Shown here: piece after piece, positions 20,651-35,600 of the stretch
How the letters are laid out: the number at the start of each line of letters is the position of its first letter
Position numbering within the stretch: the stretch's first letter is position 1
NCBI GenBank assembly: GCA_016165875.1
Contig: JABBOT010000004.1
Coordinates: forward strand, 2,914,001-2,978,000
DNA: 64,000 nt
Origin: Acanthopleura granulata
Lineage: Eukaryota; Mollusca; Polyplacophora; Chitonida; Chitonidae
Reading direction: 5' to 3'
Made by a program: the position numbers and the translations under genes
Notes under the pieces: generated by a model
What the model was told of the DNA's origin: nothing
What the model saw: the letters and a program-made list of their open reading frames with translations, nothing else
Databases searched by the model: none

Positions 20651-23600
20651 CTACAAAAGAGAGTTGAAAATGTATCAGAAGAGGAATGCGCTCAGACATT
20701 GGGCCTCATTGTTGATACATGTGAATGAAAACTGAATTCTGGTTACTTTTTGGCAGTAGTTTGGTACTTTTGTCAGTGGTTCGGCTCTTTAGGCAATAGT
20801 TTGGCATTAGTCAGTTTTGACTAATGTACACGCAAATACATCAACTTCTAGTCAAGTTTCTTAAGCTGTCCATTATCACTGCAGATCACGATCCTTGGAG
20901 AGTTGATGGATTGTTCGAATCCATTTCCTGAGAGGGGTCAAGATGTAACCCGTGATAGAAGGTGCTTTTTTCTTTTTTTCTTTTTTTTCTTTTTTTTCCT
21001 TTGGGCACTTCCCAGTTTTTATCCTACCACAAACCTTCACTGCTGTTATACATGTAGAGGTAAAATTTTCTTGGGAAGATCGAGCAATATGATTTACTTA
21101 CAGTGCAAGTGTTAATCTATGCATACTGCTTTTGTTGCTTAAATGAAAGTACAATTATCTCATCAGTCGTCACATTTCCTGACAGCACCACACAAATGTT
21201 CCATTCTTTAATGTCTGTCGTCTACAGCAGTACAACTGAAAATACAAGCAGCAATCCTAATAATACTGGCGGTGTTTTTTTATTTTTTTATTTTTTTTAT
21301 TATTTTTTTTTTTTTGTTTTCTTTTTTTTTTTGAGACACTGTTCCAAAAGCCAGTAATAAGGCCACTGGTTGTAACATGATTGAATTAGCAGAGAAAATG
21401 ATGTGATGCTTCAAACAACATCCTGTGGTCATGCGGGTTAAAAACCTTTTCCAACGAAGTTTACACGTAAATTAAACCAAAAGAATCTACCTGCTTCCGT
21501 GTCTTGTCATCTTCTGAGGAATATTTAAAGCCACTCTTTCTTAATACGGGACAGGTCTCAGTGAGTGGTGGGTTGTATGGGTTCTTTTTTCTCTTACCGT
21601 TGAACTTCTCAAGCTTGATCCTATAAAATTAGAGGGACAAGGAGTGAAGTTGAGCTGAATACTTTCGGACAAAATCAACATCGTCTTGTTTGCGATACAA
21701 ATTAAGTTTTTTGCGGTGCAAGAGTTTTCTCCGCAGTGAAATAATTTTCTCCGCGGTAAAACTTTTTTCTCTGGGGTTTCTAAGCGTCTAAATTCCTCTC
21801 TAGGCAGCGAAAACGTTTTCAGTCCAGTTTAAAAAAATTTTCTTCTCGGTTTAAAGATTCATGCGCGATGTAAATAACTTTCTCCGCAGTATGGTGTCTT
21901 CATTTGGCTTTCTCCACAGAGAAAAACCTTTACATCGGAGAGGAAATTCTAGGCCTACAATTCTAGCTGTCAGCTAACGTAGTTGCAGATCTATTTCCTA
22001 TACTTTGCTGTGATGTGGGCCGTAATAGGAAAAGCGAGTGAGTCTTGGTGTCCAGGGGTAAAAAAAATACCGGCAGAAGTCCTCAGGGGAAAAAATTACG
22101 CCACCTTAGTAACGATGATCAATCTACTACAGCATCAAATGAAATTAGTATTCTTAATAGAGTAATTCTTGGTTTTTTAGCAGTCAATACACGGTAACAT
22201 GATATTCCCCCAAACAACTATAACCTGCTAGGATGCCAATAATAACATTAAGGCAAAAGCAAATGAGTTAATATAACAGCATATAACAATTAAACCTCGA
22301 ACCGTGCTAAGGTATGTCCTACTTTATTTCTCATAGTTAGATAGGATAAATAAATGTGCACTATGATTATGTCGGCGCAGAGACCACCCAGCTACACCGA
22401 CGATGCCGTCGAGACAGGACAGAGATATGCTGAGAGATACCTTAAGCTCCAAGCAATCAATAAATCAATGCTTGTAAACGGCTGTCGACTGTATGTTATT
22501 TCTCAGAGACACTAGACTGGCTTTTGCTGCTTTGATTTTGTCAGTGATACGTACCCAGCGCTGCGCATCTCGGATCTACGGAAGGTCATCGCCCAGAGTT
22601 CCTTGCAGATGCTTATATATGCAAAGCTCATAACCGCAACGGGTATTAGCAGTAAAATACACGCCATGTAGATTTCGTACAGTTGATGGTAAACTGGCTT
22701 TGTGAACTGTTTCTGGCACCAGTACGACTTTCGGTAATGTCCAACCTCTCGCAACATCTGTAAACAAAAAATTGCTCACACCTCAGGCTATTTACAGGTT
22801 TCATAAATACAATAAAGCTTTAGTTTATTTTGGTGTGACGCATTTTTTAAAGGACAATGTACTTTGTATGTTTAAATTTAACACAAAAGTTATCGGTTTA
22901 GGCCTCTTTCAAACCGCCACTTTTGGTTACATTCTACGAAAATTAACCTTACTAACACGGCTTTCCTTACCTGTAAATCAATAATTCAATGCTATCTGTA
23001 CATGTCGTCGTATTTAAATGTTGAACGATACTGATTGGTCAAGAGTGAAAATTCGTCACGGTTTTATCCCTGGACCGTAAAAAATTGATCCGCTAGCCAT
23101 CTGTGCGAATACTTGGCCTGACACGAATTCGGCCCCGGTATATTCGAACAGAATTCGTTACGGCCATCGGGCTGTTTTCCGTGCCTAGTGTCAACGCGGT
23201 TTTACATGTGGAATGTATCCACCGACCAAGCGGTCGCTACAAGCCGTTCCCTTCTATCGCTTCAATCTCCAAAACCACAGCTCCTTTTGACTAAACATTG
23301 ATGTTACTGAGTTCCTTGATAATTCCAGGTCTAACGCAGTTCTCGGCCTGACGTCTGCATGAAATAACTATCTTTATATCAAAGCCCTTCTACAGCAAGG
23401 TATAATACTTTCCACGTAAACAGGTTGCTGTTTTTATTTTGATGTTTTCAAGTGTTTCAGTGAGCGGATTCACCTCAAACCCGTTTTCCCTCGGCAATTT
23501 CCATCGGCACTCGTTAGTGAAGCAGCATGTAGACATTTGTTGTCGTTAGCTCCATAGTAAACAGTGCATAAACTATGCGCCATGAACACATGTAGTATCA

Positions 23601-26600
23601 TTCTCGCAACCAACGGTTTCATACAAAAGATATCTGGTTCAGAGATCCAAGTGTAACATTCACTTTCAAACCCTACCCGCAGGTGTTATTCCTGATTTGC
23701 AAATGGCCTTTTAATCTGCTCAATAACTATTTGATGAAACTATGAGCCATGAAAAAAATATGTTTGAGAATATTTATCTGTTATCTGTTTCGCAGATCCA
23801 AGTGAAACGTTTTCAAACCGCCGCTGCAGGCGGTATTCTACGAGGCCTTGCTGATATAACCCTTCATTTACAAATGGACTCTTACGTCATTTGCTGACAC
23901 TACATGACATGAACATATGTTGGAGCAAATTCTCTTGTTTTACCTTGCTGAACCATCATAACAGCAAGCAAATTGGACCATTTTAAATAATATGTACGCG
24001 TGTCTCACCAAGCAAATTTAATGAGTTTCTTGCAAGAAGTGTATAATACCGGCGACGACCCTTCTCTCCATTGCACCACTCAAGCTGGTTGTTGGCTAAC
24101 ATAATCATTAAATATGTATGAGCCTTCTACATAACAGGATTCTTGATACAACCTATAAACCTGAAAGTCTTAGCAGGTCATATAGAGATATGAAGTTTTA
24201 TGGCAATACAAAGACCTTTCAAGTGTCTAACTCTGCTAAAACATCTAAAAAAAAACTTCTATGGAAAATGATATTACTGAAAGTTTATCCTTCAATTTTA
24301 TGGGTGCCCGTTCTCCGAGATTTGGATGTCGATTTATGAATGGATATAAACGAGTACATTGGTATAAACCGAAATCCTTCTGCAGCGTGGCTGTCAAGAG
24401 TCCTGAGAAATTAAATCTTTTTTCTTGATTATTCATAGCGGTTACCGCTATGCCGTGCTCAAAAATATGCTGCGTTATAACACAGAGACAGAAAGTAATC
24501 AGTGACTAGAATCCCTTGACACATCATGTTAAATGTTTGACACAAGACTCTGCATTGTTTTCCATAACTGTGTCTATCGGCTTGGCAACGTTATATATTG
24601 AAACATTTCACTCTAATGTGATGAGTCCTCACACATTCTAAACCGTTCTGTCAGTGGCCAGAATCAGGTCAAGGCCTTGAAAAAGTTCGTCTGAATTAAT
24701 AGATAGAGATGATGAACGCCACGCCGAAACTCCTGGACAGGACGTTGCATCCAGTGACACCGAGCCGATCAGTGTTTTCGCGCCATGGGTATTAAGGTTT
24801 TGTGCGCTAGAATAGAGAATGCATCAGCGTTAAAAATAAAAGTTAAAACTGCACATATCGATTGCTGATCGATGCTGAGAGGCGTCTGAACAGTGAAGAA
24901 AGTCTGTTGTGGACGGAGTTTAACGGAACTTGTGCTCAAAATCTCGCATTATAATCGATCGTCACTATTACGTACGTTCCACGAAATGATGTGACGGGAC
25001 GGTACTTATTTTTATTTGGTGACTGAGCCTCAAGCTAGTGAGTGCTAAGGTTACATGTTTAAAAGCCCAAAGTATGACCCGAATCGGGGATGAAACTTGG
25101 TGTTCACTACAAGGCCATATCACCCTTGGCATCAGGTATGTGAATTACATTACTGTAATAGTAGCTATAAAATCATATAAGTGAAGACAGCGCAGGTTCA
25201 AAGTTCAGTTTGCCAAACAGGTTATACAATATTATGTTCAGTTCGATAAAGTATCTTTTCTAATAGCTACTACGACAGTGGAAATTGGCATTTGACCGTG
25301 CTCCGTCGGCTAACATTAAACGCGTCCATTGTGTGTGGGCTGTGACGTAATTGTTCAAAGCACGGAACACTCTTGTCACTTGATGCTGTAGTAAGCTGCC
25401 AGGGTTGTGGTTGAAACTTATGAAATGATCAAGAAACTTGCTCCCGCCACTACACAATGGTCTGGAAATACTTTGCAGTGTTATTCACTCATGTACTTGT
25501 TGCAGTTAAACTATTTGACATTCAAACAGGGTCCCGTCCATATGTTATTACATGTTACACTCACGGTCAACTCAGAAAATTTACGACACAGCTTATGAAC
25601 AGCTGATGTCTCCTAGCTCTCTGACTGGTCAATCTCTCACTAGCTTACAAAGCATGGGCACCTTCAGATCTCCAGTCGGCAGAAAAATACTCTACACTTC
25701 AAACGAAGATAAATCAGCAAGGAATTTATATAAATTCAATCAGTTTTTTGCATTTAAGAGAGAATTTTAAAATCTTTTTTTATGAACAGTGCCTTAGTCA
25801 TGAGTTATCTTTCATTTTAACTCAAAATGTGTTTTCAACTAGTAAACCGTGTCCTAAGGCACACTGTGCCTCAGTACCAAAAAGCCTGCTTTCTTGGCAA
25901 CAGAACAACCGAGTAGTTATAATGTACAGGGCCTGGTAGTTTGAATAGGTTGAAGCTGTGATCATCGGCATGTCAGCCATTGTGCTTTCTCACGTAAGTT
26001 TTCAAGTTTTCAGATATTAAAGAAGCCAGCCAAATTTTTCCAAATGGGGCGTTTTAAATCATGTAATATTTTAAATCATGTAATCATTACGTCATGTAAT
26101 AAAACGTCGTTTTGCTTTTAAACATTATTTAAAGGAACAATTGCAACTAGATGGGAAATCGTTCCCCTGTCGATCAGGCCGATTGCCAAACTACCCACAC
26201 TAACAGATCTATTGCAGAATGACGGAAGGGCTTCCTCGGTATGCTGTTGAAGTTGTTATGTAACTGGTTTTGCCAAGAAATAGGCCATTGATTGGAAAAA
26301 AATATTCGTTACTAGCCATGAGAACGAATGAATGATTATGTCGTAACGCTACTTCGGCAATATTTCAGTCATCTTGTGGCGAGAACATATGAAAACCAGG
26401 AGTCGGAACAATGATTTTCGACTTGAGGATGAAAACATCCAAAGGGCATCCAAAACATCAACTAGTATCTCTTCCAGTCAGCTCTTTACGACGTTGGATT
26501 TAAAACAAGTTTTTGTCTTACATATTATATCGGAATATATGACTGGACATTTAAGGTGAACATTAAGGTGAACTAAAAAACACTTATAGGTGCTTTTCCC

Positions 26601-29600
26601 CACAATGTAACTGTTCGATAAGATGACACCTTACGCGTGGTATATTGAAATAGACTGACAAAGTGGGCATCACTTACATATTTTTGGCTCCATTTAGCTT
26701 TCATTGGAAGTATATACCATATATTATCCATGCATATTTGTTGTAGTTAGAAACATAACTGATAAGGAGCTTTGCAGAATGTCAACAAATAACACTTGTA
26801 ATTTGCCCGGTTTAATCATTTTCTTCATAACTCATGTTACTAAAAACATGTCAGCAGAGATCGGAATATAACTCCCGTAGTGCAGTCACATCCGAATTGT
26901 CGGCCACAAGAGTTACCGCTGCACCATGGGGAAAAACCATCGGTAGGTCATTAACATCTATGGTGAATATGCAGTTCCAATGACCCTAGAAAATATTTCT
27001 TTGTTTTCGGTTCACAAAAAATGTGATTATATAAACCATCATGATAATTCGCAATATATTAGAACTCTCCAGCTTAACATGAAAGACGTCCAAATGGTTT
27101 TGGTTCACGTATTCATATTTTTATTATGATGGAAATTGCGAAATCTGCCTTTGAATTTACTTTTGCCTTCTGATAAAAGAAAAAATAAGACTCACACCAC
27201 TTCAGTTTTTCACAGATATGTTCTATAATAATTGTACTTTTCTGTCTTTTCTTACACGAAAAAGAGTACACCTCACTTCCGCAACACCATTTCACACCTA
27301 GTTGCAAGGGGTCCTTGTCTACGGTATAAAGCCGGCAATTTTCAATTAAAACAATCAAAATTGTTAATACCTACCCTTACGTGAAGTACTGGTCCAGCAA
27401 GAATAAAAGACAGAAGCCAAATTCCAATGATAGCACGTCTTGCTCTTCCTTTAGTGCATTTATACTTGGCCTTGATGGGATGCAGTATTGCATAATACCT
27501 GTAAAAATGAACGCATTAAATCAACACATTAAACAAAAATAAAGATTTAGAGATTGTTGCATGGCCCCTGGATCTTGACAGTAAGTACAACGGGTGTTGC
27601 ATTGTAGTTTCCCCAGGCTCTGACCAATTTCATCTGCTAAGTAATTAGATCTTCGTAGTGTGTGTATTAAATCCAGTCTTGGGCGTTACTGAAGTCTTTT
27701 CAGTTATTGTGATATTTATGTTTTGTACACAATGACCAACGAAGGCAATCAAACCCCTGGAGAGCAATGGGAGTCTATATCATTCACGTCATCGTTACGT
27801 TTTATTCAGACATTCAATCCGTCTCCTGACTGATAACTCATAATGTAAGAAATTCAGAGGAAATCTTTTTTGCATTTGATTCAGATCAAAGAAATACATA
27901 CAGAAATATCTGAACGGAAGTGTATGATGTAATGAATCTTGTTGCATATGTAAGTGTATTCTGCCTGTCACTCCAAAGAAAATATAAAAATATATCTGAT
28001 TAAAGTAATTTTGAAAGTATCTGAGCTTTAATCCAGTTAACTAGGAATATCTGATAAATTGGTCACCTGGTGGATGCTTGTATGAATTCATTAATATGAT
28101 ATGGAATGAAGTGTCCGAGAAACGCAAACAAATTATTACAGACGCGGAGAGATAACTTCGGTGGAAAATAGAAGAATGGCAGGATGGATTTTTAATGCCA
28201 AATAACCCCGATGGCCTTACTAGATGAAACAAGATGTCCTGACACCTCGCTCGTTACATGCTCATCCCGAACCTAGTGCCTGGGTGGTCACATTTTCATG
28301 CTTGACCACTGCCCGATATTCGGCTGAGTTTACCCCACTCGACTTCATTTCCGGGAGGAATTCTTCTGGTACAGTTCATAATAGCTACCGGAAACGAAGT
28401 GTTGGTCTCTCCAGCGTTCCCTCGTCCCCGGCAGGGATAGCTCATTCTCTGCTAATTTCGTCCTAATTGGATACGGTGTCCATAAGGTAATGTCTTTTCA
28501 AGTCGCTTAGACTTGGCCGAATCTTCCCTGGATGCAGCGAGAAACCAATTTCGTCTCCTACCAGCTCAAGAGACGCCCCCTAGCTATGCAAAACAATCAA
28601 AGCTCTCAGCTCGAAAATTCAAATTTTCTCACCCTAAAAAAACCCTGATTTCCGTAGAGCAAATGTCAAAATATCATTGAATTCATTGCAGGTAATTTGG
28701 GAGAACAAAACAGTTATTATCAACAAAGTCGATTTACATTCGCATCATGATCTCCCATTTACTGTTGGATGCTCTGTAATAATGTACTTGTTAGCATACT
28801 TCTTTCCACGTTATACACGGTCCTAAAATCGATTGCAGCGTCTTTATATCACGCTTAGCGTATTTGTGGCCGTCTGAACACACTTTTTCTACTTTTCTTA
28901 TCCCACAATAATGTCTGTTTTGTATTCCAATCCACATTTACTATTTATTTATTTGATTTGATTGGTGTTTTACGCCGTCCTCAAGAATATTTCACTTACA
29001 CGACGGCGGCCAGCATTACGGTGGGAGGAAACCGGACAGAGCCCGGGGGAAACCCACGACCATCCGTATGTTACTGGCGGACCTTCCCACGGGGACACAT
29101 TTTCTGAATTAACAGGAGAACTGTCTTAAAATGGTTCCCATTTACATTTTAATATAACTGACACAGGTGATATATTCCCTTCTTGCTTCTCCCTTTGGTG
29201 ATCTAATTTATTTACAAAACTGGTGGGTATTATTTCAGTTATAAAGAGCACGTGTTGCCATAAGGGCTGTCGCTTAATGTAAATAATTAAGCATCGGTAG
29301 AAAGACCATTAAAAATGTATTTAAAATACCTGTAGTTACTTGAGGGAGGAAGGGTCAAGTGCTTGGGTTATAACATGGCCTTACGGATAATACAAGTCGA
29401 TAACATGTCTGATCAAATTTATTGTGAACTTAAATCATGCAATGTGTTGGAAGTAAACATGTTGATTAAATGTATTTTCAGACACAGTTTTAATGGTCGT
29501 TCTTCCAGGTTTACTTCATTTTTAATGTTTCCTTCCCTTTAATATTAGTTACGAACATGCACAGTGGAAGATTTTGACAACATCAAAAGACAATTTGGCT

Positions 29601-32600
29601 CTGTGAAGGTTTTTCCTACACTCTCGCTTCGTGGAAAGTTTCCAGTTTCTGCACAGAACGATGCAAGTACACCTTTACATCTTACCCTCCTTACGATAAG
29701 CAACAATCAGATGAGTAAGCAAATAAATCTTACCTTTCCATACTCATAGTTGTTAGGGTTGTCACAGAACAAATGGTGGACACATTTTGGAAGTAGTAGA
29801 CGACTTTACACAGGATCTCTCCAAACTGCCATGTAAACGTCAAGAAAGAGGCCAACTGAAAACCATTAACATGAACAATATCTTGCAGTTCACTGTAAAA
29901 TGGCCAATGCCCGACGCTCAACGCGTTTAATGGGTGATTAAACTTCAAACAAGCATGTTTAATAAATATACTCATATATTTAAGCATTATTATATTATAT
30001 TGTTATTATATTTAAACATGTTTATGACCCGATACCTTAATGCTATAATATCCAAGTTTTTAATATCTGATGCAGAAAAATGTTTATAAATTAAACATGG
30101 AAATGTACAGTGTAACGGTTGCTCTTATAATCAAAGGGCAAAATAAAAGTAATTGAAAAGAAACCCCAGCAACGTTTTTTTCTAAAAGACAAAAATAACC
30201 AATTATTTCGTATAAGCACTTGAAGAATCATTGGTAGTGTGACTCTTAATAACATAGTGACCATGCCAAACCTATTAGAGAATGTGAAAGTTCGCAAAAT
30301 TTCAAAAAGAAAACGTTAACCCTGTTCTACCTAGAGGGTAACCTGTCATTCATTTGCATTAAGGAGAACCTATCCTAGCACTAACATCTCCTGGCTGAAA
30401 AGAGTAGGACATCTGCCCTCTAGGCAAGCCTGTAATATAAAACAGCTAACCGCGAGCTCGTTCGTGTGGACCCATTTAACATATTGGGCCTGGTAAATAT
30501 AATAGACCCACATCTTCTCTGTTAGTGTGAGAGGCAACCGAAGCGAGGGTGGGAGCTTGTTGGCCGTGGGCTGGTATCTGTGGTTTGTGTGATGGGGGAG
30601 AGAGACATGGGACCTTACGAGACCATCCCGCCCAAAATTTCACTTTTGCTCTTAATTCCTTAAGGGGGATCGGGGGAGGGCTGCAATCGATCGTCGGGTC
30701 AGGCTAGTGCAGATATCTGAGGGTAAATGTGGAATATTGGACCTTGCGGTGAATTGCTGTTTTTTACCATGATGAAACTTTTATCAGTCGGGTTTTCACC
30801 CTAACTTTCTTAAATTTTACAGTGAGTAAACCCCTCTTGTTGGTAAGTACGGACAGAGTGTTGGGAATCGCAGGAACTGTGTTTAATTCCGCTTAACCAG
30901 GGATAGGGTCCGCATCTTAATCGTGATGAGTGTGATCGCCTTGTTGGATAAATGAACATCTGCAATCAAAGTGCAACCGAGATATATACTTGATTATCGA
31001 CACTGTATAAACTAAAATGGAACACGATTTGGAAACCGATTTTATTCCTCCGCCTAGAACATTCATTAAGTCTTTTGGTCATCATTGAAAACTGTTGACG
31101 GCTTCTCTTTGCATGAATCCGTCCCAATGTTTATATCTTTATATTCTCTTAGTTCTTTGGTGGTTTGTGTTATTTGTGGCTTTTGAAAAACTGGTATTGC
31201 GATTATAGACCAGGAACGCCGGATTGGTTGACGGCTGGTATACGAATGTCGGTTTCGGCGCCTTCATACCTAACTGAAAGACATCGGACAAGCCATGACT
31301 CTCCGATCTGGAGATATCCTAATTGAATTTCACCGGAGACTGCTGGTAATTAAGCTGTCGTCCTTAAAAATGTTATGGACACCCTGTGTAAGCCTCACCC
31401 CATGCCTTCTTGAGCAGCCGTCAAGGGGTAATTTGGAACAGACATGCAGCGAGATCCTAATTCAATTCGTCTGTGTTTAATGCGTGTTGTTTGGTTAAAT
31501 TCAGTGATAAATAGTGGCAGTCAACACAGGTCGGAGCAGCAACTTAACAGTGGCGACGAGGAAAATATTATTCAACTGTAAATGTGTGGTGCAATTGATT
31601 TTAAATGCCATAATTGAGTAAATCATAACTACGAGCACTGACATTAATGGGGTGCCAAATTTCGACCCTAAGCCCAGTTGTTCAGGGATGAATATTGTAG
31701 GACATATTTTTCACCCTGAACGATATCGGAACTGGTTACAAAACTGCTGTCGAGAGGCTAGACACATATTTCACCTCGCAGACTCGATGAAATACTCTTG
31801 TTTATCCACATGTCTTAAAACGAACGTTAACCCATGAATCAATTTGTGACTAGTGCTAAATAGAAAGCTGTCAGATGTGAATTTGGTGACAATTTGGAGG
31901 AACATATAAAAGTGATTGATAAATGCCAGTCATCACAGTTGAGAAGGAAATTCCTTGAGAAAAGGGAAATACTCGAGTCTAACTAAATTGACATTGCTAG
32001 AGCATTTGAATCTGCTTTATGCCAAGCTGCTGAGATGGAAAATGGATTGAATTCTAACAGCTTGAAGGAATCTATCCAGTATCTATCTGTTAATAAACAC
32101 TGCCAACCACAACAGAACAGAACAAACACTAAGGTCCTAAATGCTTCAGGTGTGGTTATTCAGGTCACACACACAAAGAGACAAAAATTGTCCTGAAAAG
32201 GGAAAAACATGCCGGAAATGTAATTTACCCCATCATTTTGCGGAAGTTTGTTAAACAAAAACACAAAAACTCGAAGGCTCAACAACAATAACAAGGAACG
32301 CAACAAACGTAGCTCAAACAGGGCGAAGACACTAAAGTTAACTACATGCAGGAAAGTCACAGTGATGAATTTATGTTTCGTGGGCGTAACAATAAAACAA
32401 AGGGACACATGTTAATAGGGGAGTTTCCAGTTCGAACTCTTTTATCGCTAAAGGCAACAAAAGCATTAGTGTATCACGTGACTTGACACAAATATTAGGT
32501 GACTATTTCTGATTATATTTGCTATAACATGTGTCAAAAAAAGGTATTTATACTGGAGGAAACTATGTTAAAAATTGAGGAGCTGAAGGTTTGTGAACTT

Positions 32601-35600
32601 AGGAAGTTACTGAAAAAAAGAAACGTCGTTTGTACCTCTGAACATGGTGATATGGGTGATCAGTAAAGTAAAGTCAACAAACGTTGCTTAACATTTTTGA
32701 CAAGTCATATGATATGCTAGGACTATTTTTACCTTTACCGATAAAAGAGTTCGATCTCGAAACTCCCCTGTTGAATCAGGAGCCAGTTGTAATGTCATAG
32801 ACCAGCCCAGGTGAGAGAATATGAAATTTCAAAAGGTACGGTGTAGTGGAATAAGCAATAGGTAATAAGCAGCTGAACACATATGGATTGTTGAAAGCAT
32901 TAAGGATCGCACAAACCGAAAGTCGAAACTGGAGGAGAAATCAACACAGTTATTTTAAATATCGTACAACAACTCATTCAACAACAGGTGTTAGTCCGCC
33001 TGAGTTACTGTTTGGACTCAAGCTGAAAACTAAGATACCAGAATTGAGAAATGACAATCCTATAACTGATGTTCATGTACGAAACGTTGACAGTGAGCGA
33101 AAAACTAAAGGTATAGATTAGGCTGATAAGAGTCACGCCGCAGAGGAGAGTAACGTTAATGTTGGAGACACAGTGTTATTACAACAGCAACGCCAGAACA
33201 AACTTTTCAAAAATGAAAATGTTCCTTACAATGTAATAAGGAAGGACCGAAACCAGGTCATTGTTAAATCACCGGAAGGTGCGACTAACTGCCGGAATTC
33301 AAAATTTGTAAAGACCTGCCATGGTAACACGCCTTCTGTCCGACACCAAGAAGCAGTTGTGTCGGATAGAGCCAGAATGTGATGCCCAATTGCCTCAGCC
33401 CAATGGTAGACCTGTGTGCACTAGGCATTTGCCAACCAGATACCATGACTTCGTTCTGACATAAATTGTCTGTTTTCTATCAGGAATAATGTGTCAAATG
33501 TGATAAATTCAGAATATCATCAGTGTTGAAATTTCAAGTTTAATTGTTCGACTGCCCAGCCTGGATACTTTTGATTTCAAAGAGTTTAAACTTTTATATT
33601 TTAAAGTCAGTGCTATTAGCGTTGATCAACAACTTTAAGAGAAAGACATTATGACTGCTGGTCATGTGCAAAGCACATATGAAATTGTTGGTAAATAACC
33701 ACTCATAATGTAATGATTTTTTCATATGACATGAATCATTTTAAAGTAATAAAACGGATATAAAGTAGTGGTCATGCTGAAAAAGTGTAACAGAGTGACT
33801 TATTTGACATATTAATTAATGAGTTTTATTCTGAAAAAAAGAGGGATGTAATATCGTAGCAGTAGTAAACGCAGCCTTAGTGTGTAAGTCTCGAACACGA
33901 GACGTAGAAAAAAGATGAATACATGCGCGAGGCCCTGATACAATTCATCTGTGTTTAATGCGTGTTGGTTGAATCCAGTGATAAATAATAGTAGTCCCCA
34001 CAGGCCGGAGTAGCAACTTGACAACTTAGATAAAGATATTTGTAATCAGAAAGGCGGTGAAATAGTAAAACTTTAGAAATTTATTAACTTTCACCATTGT
34101 CTATTGGACCACACAGTGTAAATGGCTGTATATACCCAAAACAACTCTGTGTGTTACATACCAGAATTTAGGGGATTTTTGGAGTTGTCAACAGCAGATG
34201 TTTGGGTGGAGATAGTATTAACTACAGATAGCTTGGATGAGTCAAAAAATGACTCTCTCGGAATCACCAAAAACAGACAAAAATGCCAGAACCCTGTGAA
34301 GTGTTCCAATTGCACGGCAGCCCACGTGGCTTCTTCTCGCAACTGTCCCGGCTAAAGTTAAAAATACATGTAACATTTTGTGTCAGTAAGCCCGTTAGAC
34401 AACAAATTCAACGATAGCCCGAAACAGACTCAGATTCTTGGACTCAGACTTCCATTACTTGGTGCAGACAAACTGCGGCTATTTTCCCAACCTATCTGTA
34501 GTTAAAACTATTTCCACCTAAACACTTCCCCTGACAACTCAAAACATTCAGCAGACTGTCCTAAATCGTCAACACAAGAGCCTAGAAGAACTTCTTAGTC
34601 TACTAGTGGGCTTGTGGTGCATTCCTCTATGTATACATTTTAATCTCCAGAACCACTAAAGTGATTAGCTTCTGAGTTGCTATACACAATGACTGCCTCA
34701 CGCAAATTTAATACTTGCTATTTCCTATGTAAAACTAAGTTTGGGCTGACCAAGGAAAATACATCGAGAACGGAGTTAATCGAACAAAGGCATTTTCTGT
34801 TGGTCTTTGACCAACGAATTTGAAAGAAATATTCCTCCTCAATGTTTGGTTTTTCAAGCAGTGATCAAAAAACTTCTCAAGAATCGGCGGAATTTTTTCC
34901 AATGCTTAACACGTAGTCTTCGTGGAAGAATGCATGGAACGAATAACAGGAACAGGAATCTTGTAACAATTTATTATTTTGTCAACGGCTAGGAAAAAAG
35001 CCTCATAATCTCTGTGTTTGTCTTGGGCTCTACGAGCGTTGTATATGATGCCCTGCAGTCCCAAGTTCAAATCCAGTTGATTTCTTGTCATTTCTATAAC
35101 TTTTATGCCATTTTTTTTTATTTTCATTTGTGTATCAACAATAAAAATTTGTAATCTGTAAATGTGTTGGTGACATCAGTGTGTTGGTTAAAACTATTCT
35201 TATCACAACTTTGTATCTCACTTTGCACGGAGAACGACTTCACTTCAAAGCAGTGAAGTGCGACGTAATGAGGACATCAAAAATCAATTAAAATGAAACT
35301 CAGAAAATGAGTGACGTCATCGACAGCAACCCTGTCATAGAAAATCGAATACAGAGTCGACTGTGCGGTGGAGACATGTTCAAATCAGGAAGCAGAAGAT
35401 GGTTTTCGATGTTATGGGTAAATTCAAAAAGGAATTAAAATCAGCAAACATTTTAAGACCATTCAAAACCTCAGCTAAAAATCGAAGACCAACATATTTT
35501 TAAATACATATAATCTATATAATTGTACGTAAAGGTATAAAGCTTTATGTTATGATAGAGGCCAATGGCCCTTAGAAAATGAATGACAGCATCTCCACCG

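Larger units (their letters stand above)
31550..33846 (+). pseudogene. Gypsy (Ty3)-type LTR element interior, heavily deleted
   Basis: A gag-like stretch (about 31640-32260) with stops ends in CCHC zinc-knuckle wording (CFRCGYSGH at 32142, then after a frameshift CRKCNLPHHFAEVC). Protease, reverse transcriptase and most of integrase are missing. 32888-33390 holds the integrase C-terminal region (THSTTGVSPPELLFGLKLKT) broken by a stop at 33119-33121. The polypurine tract aaaaaaagaggga sits just before the 3' LTR. It is an old inactive copy inside GPCR intron 1. Confidence 0.8.
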
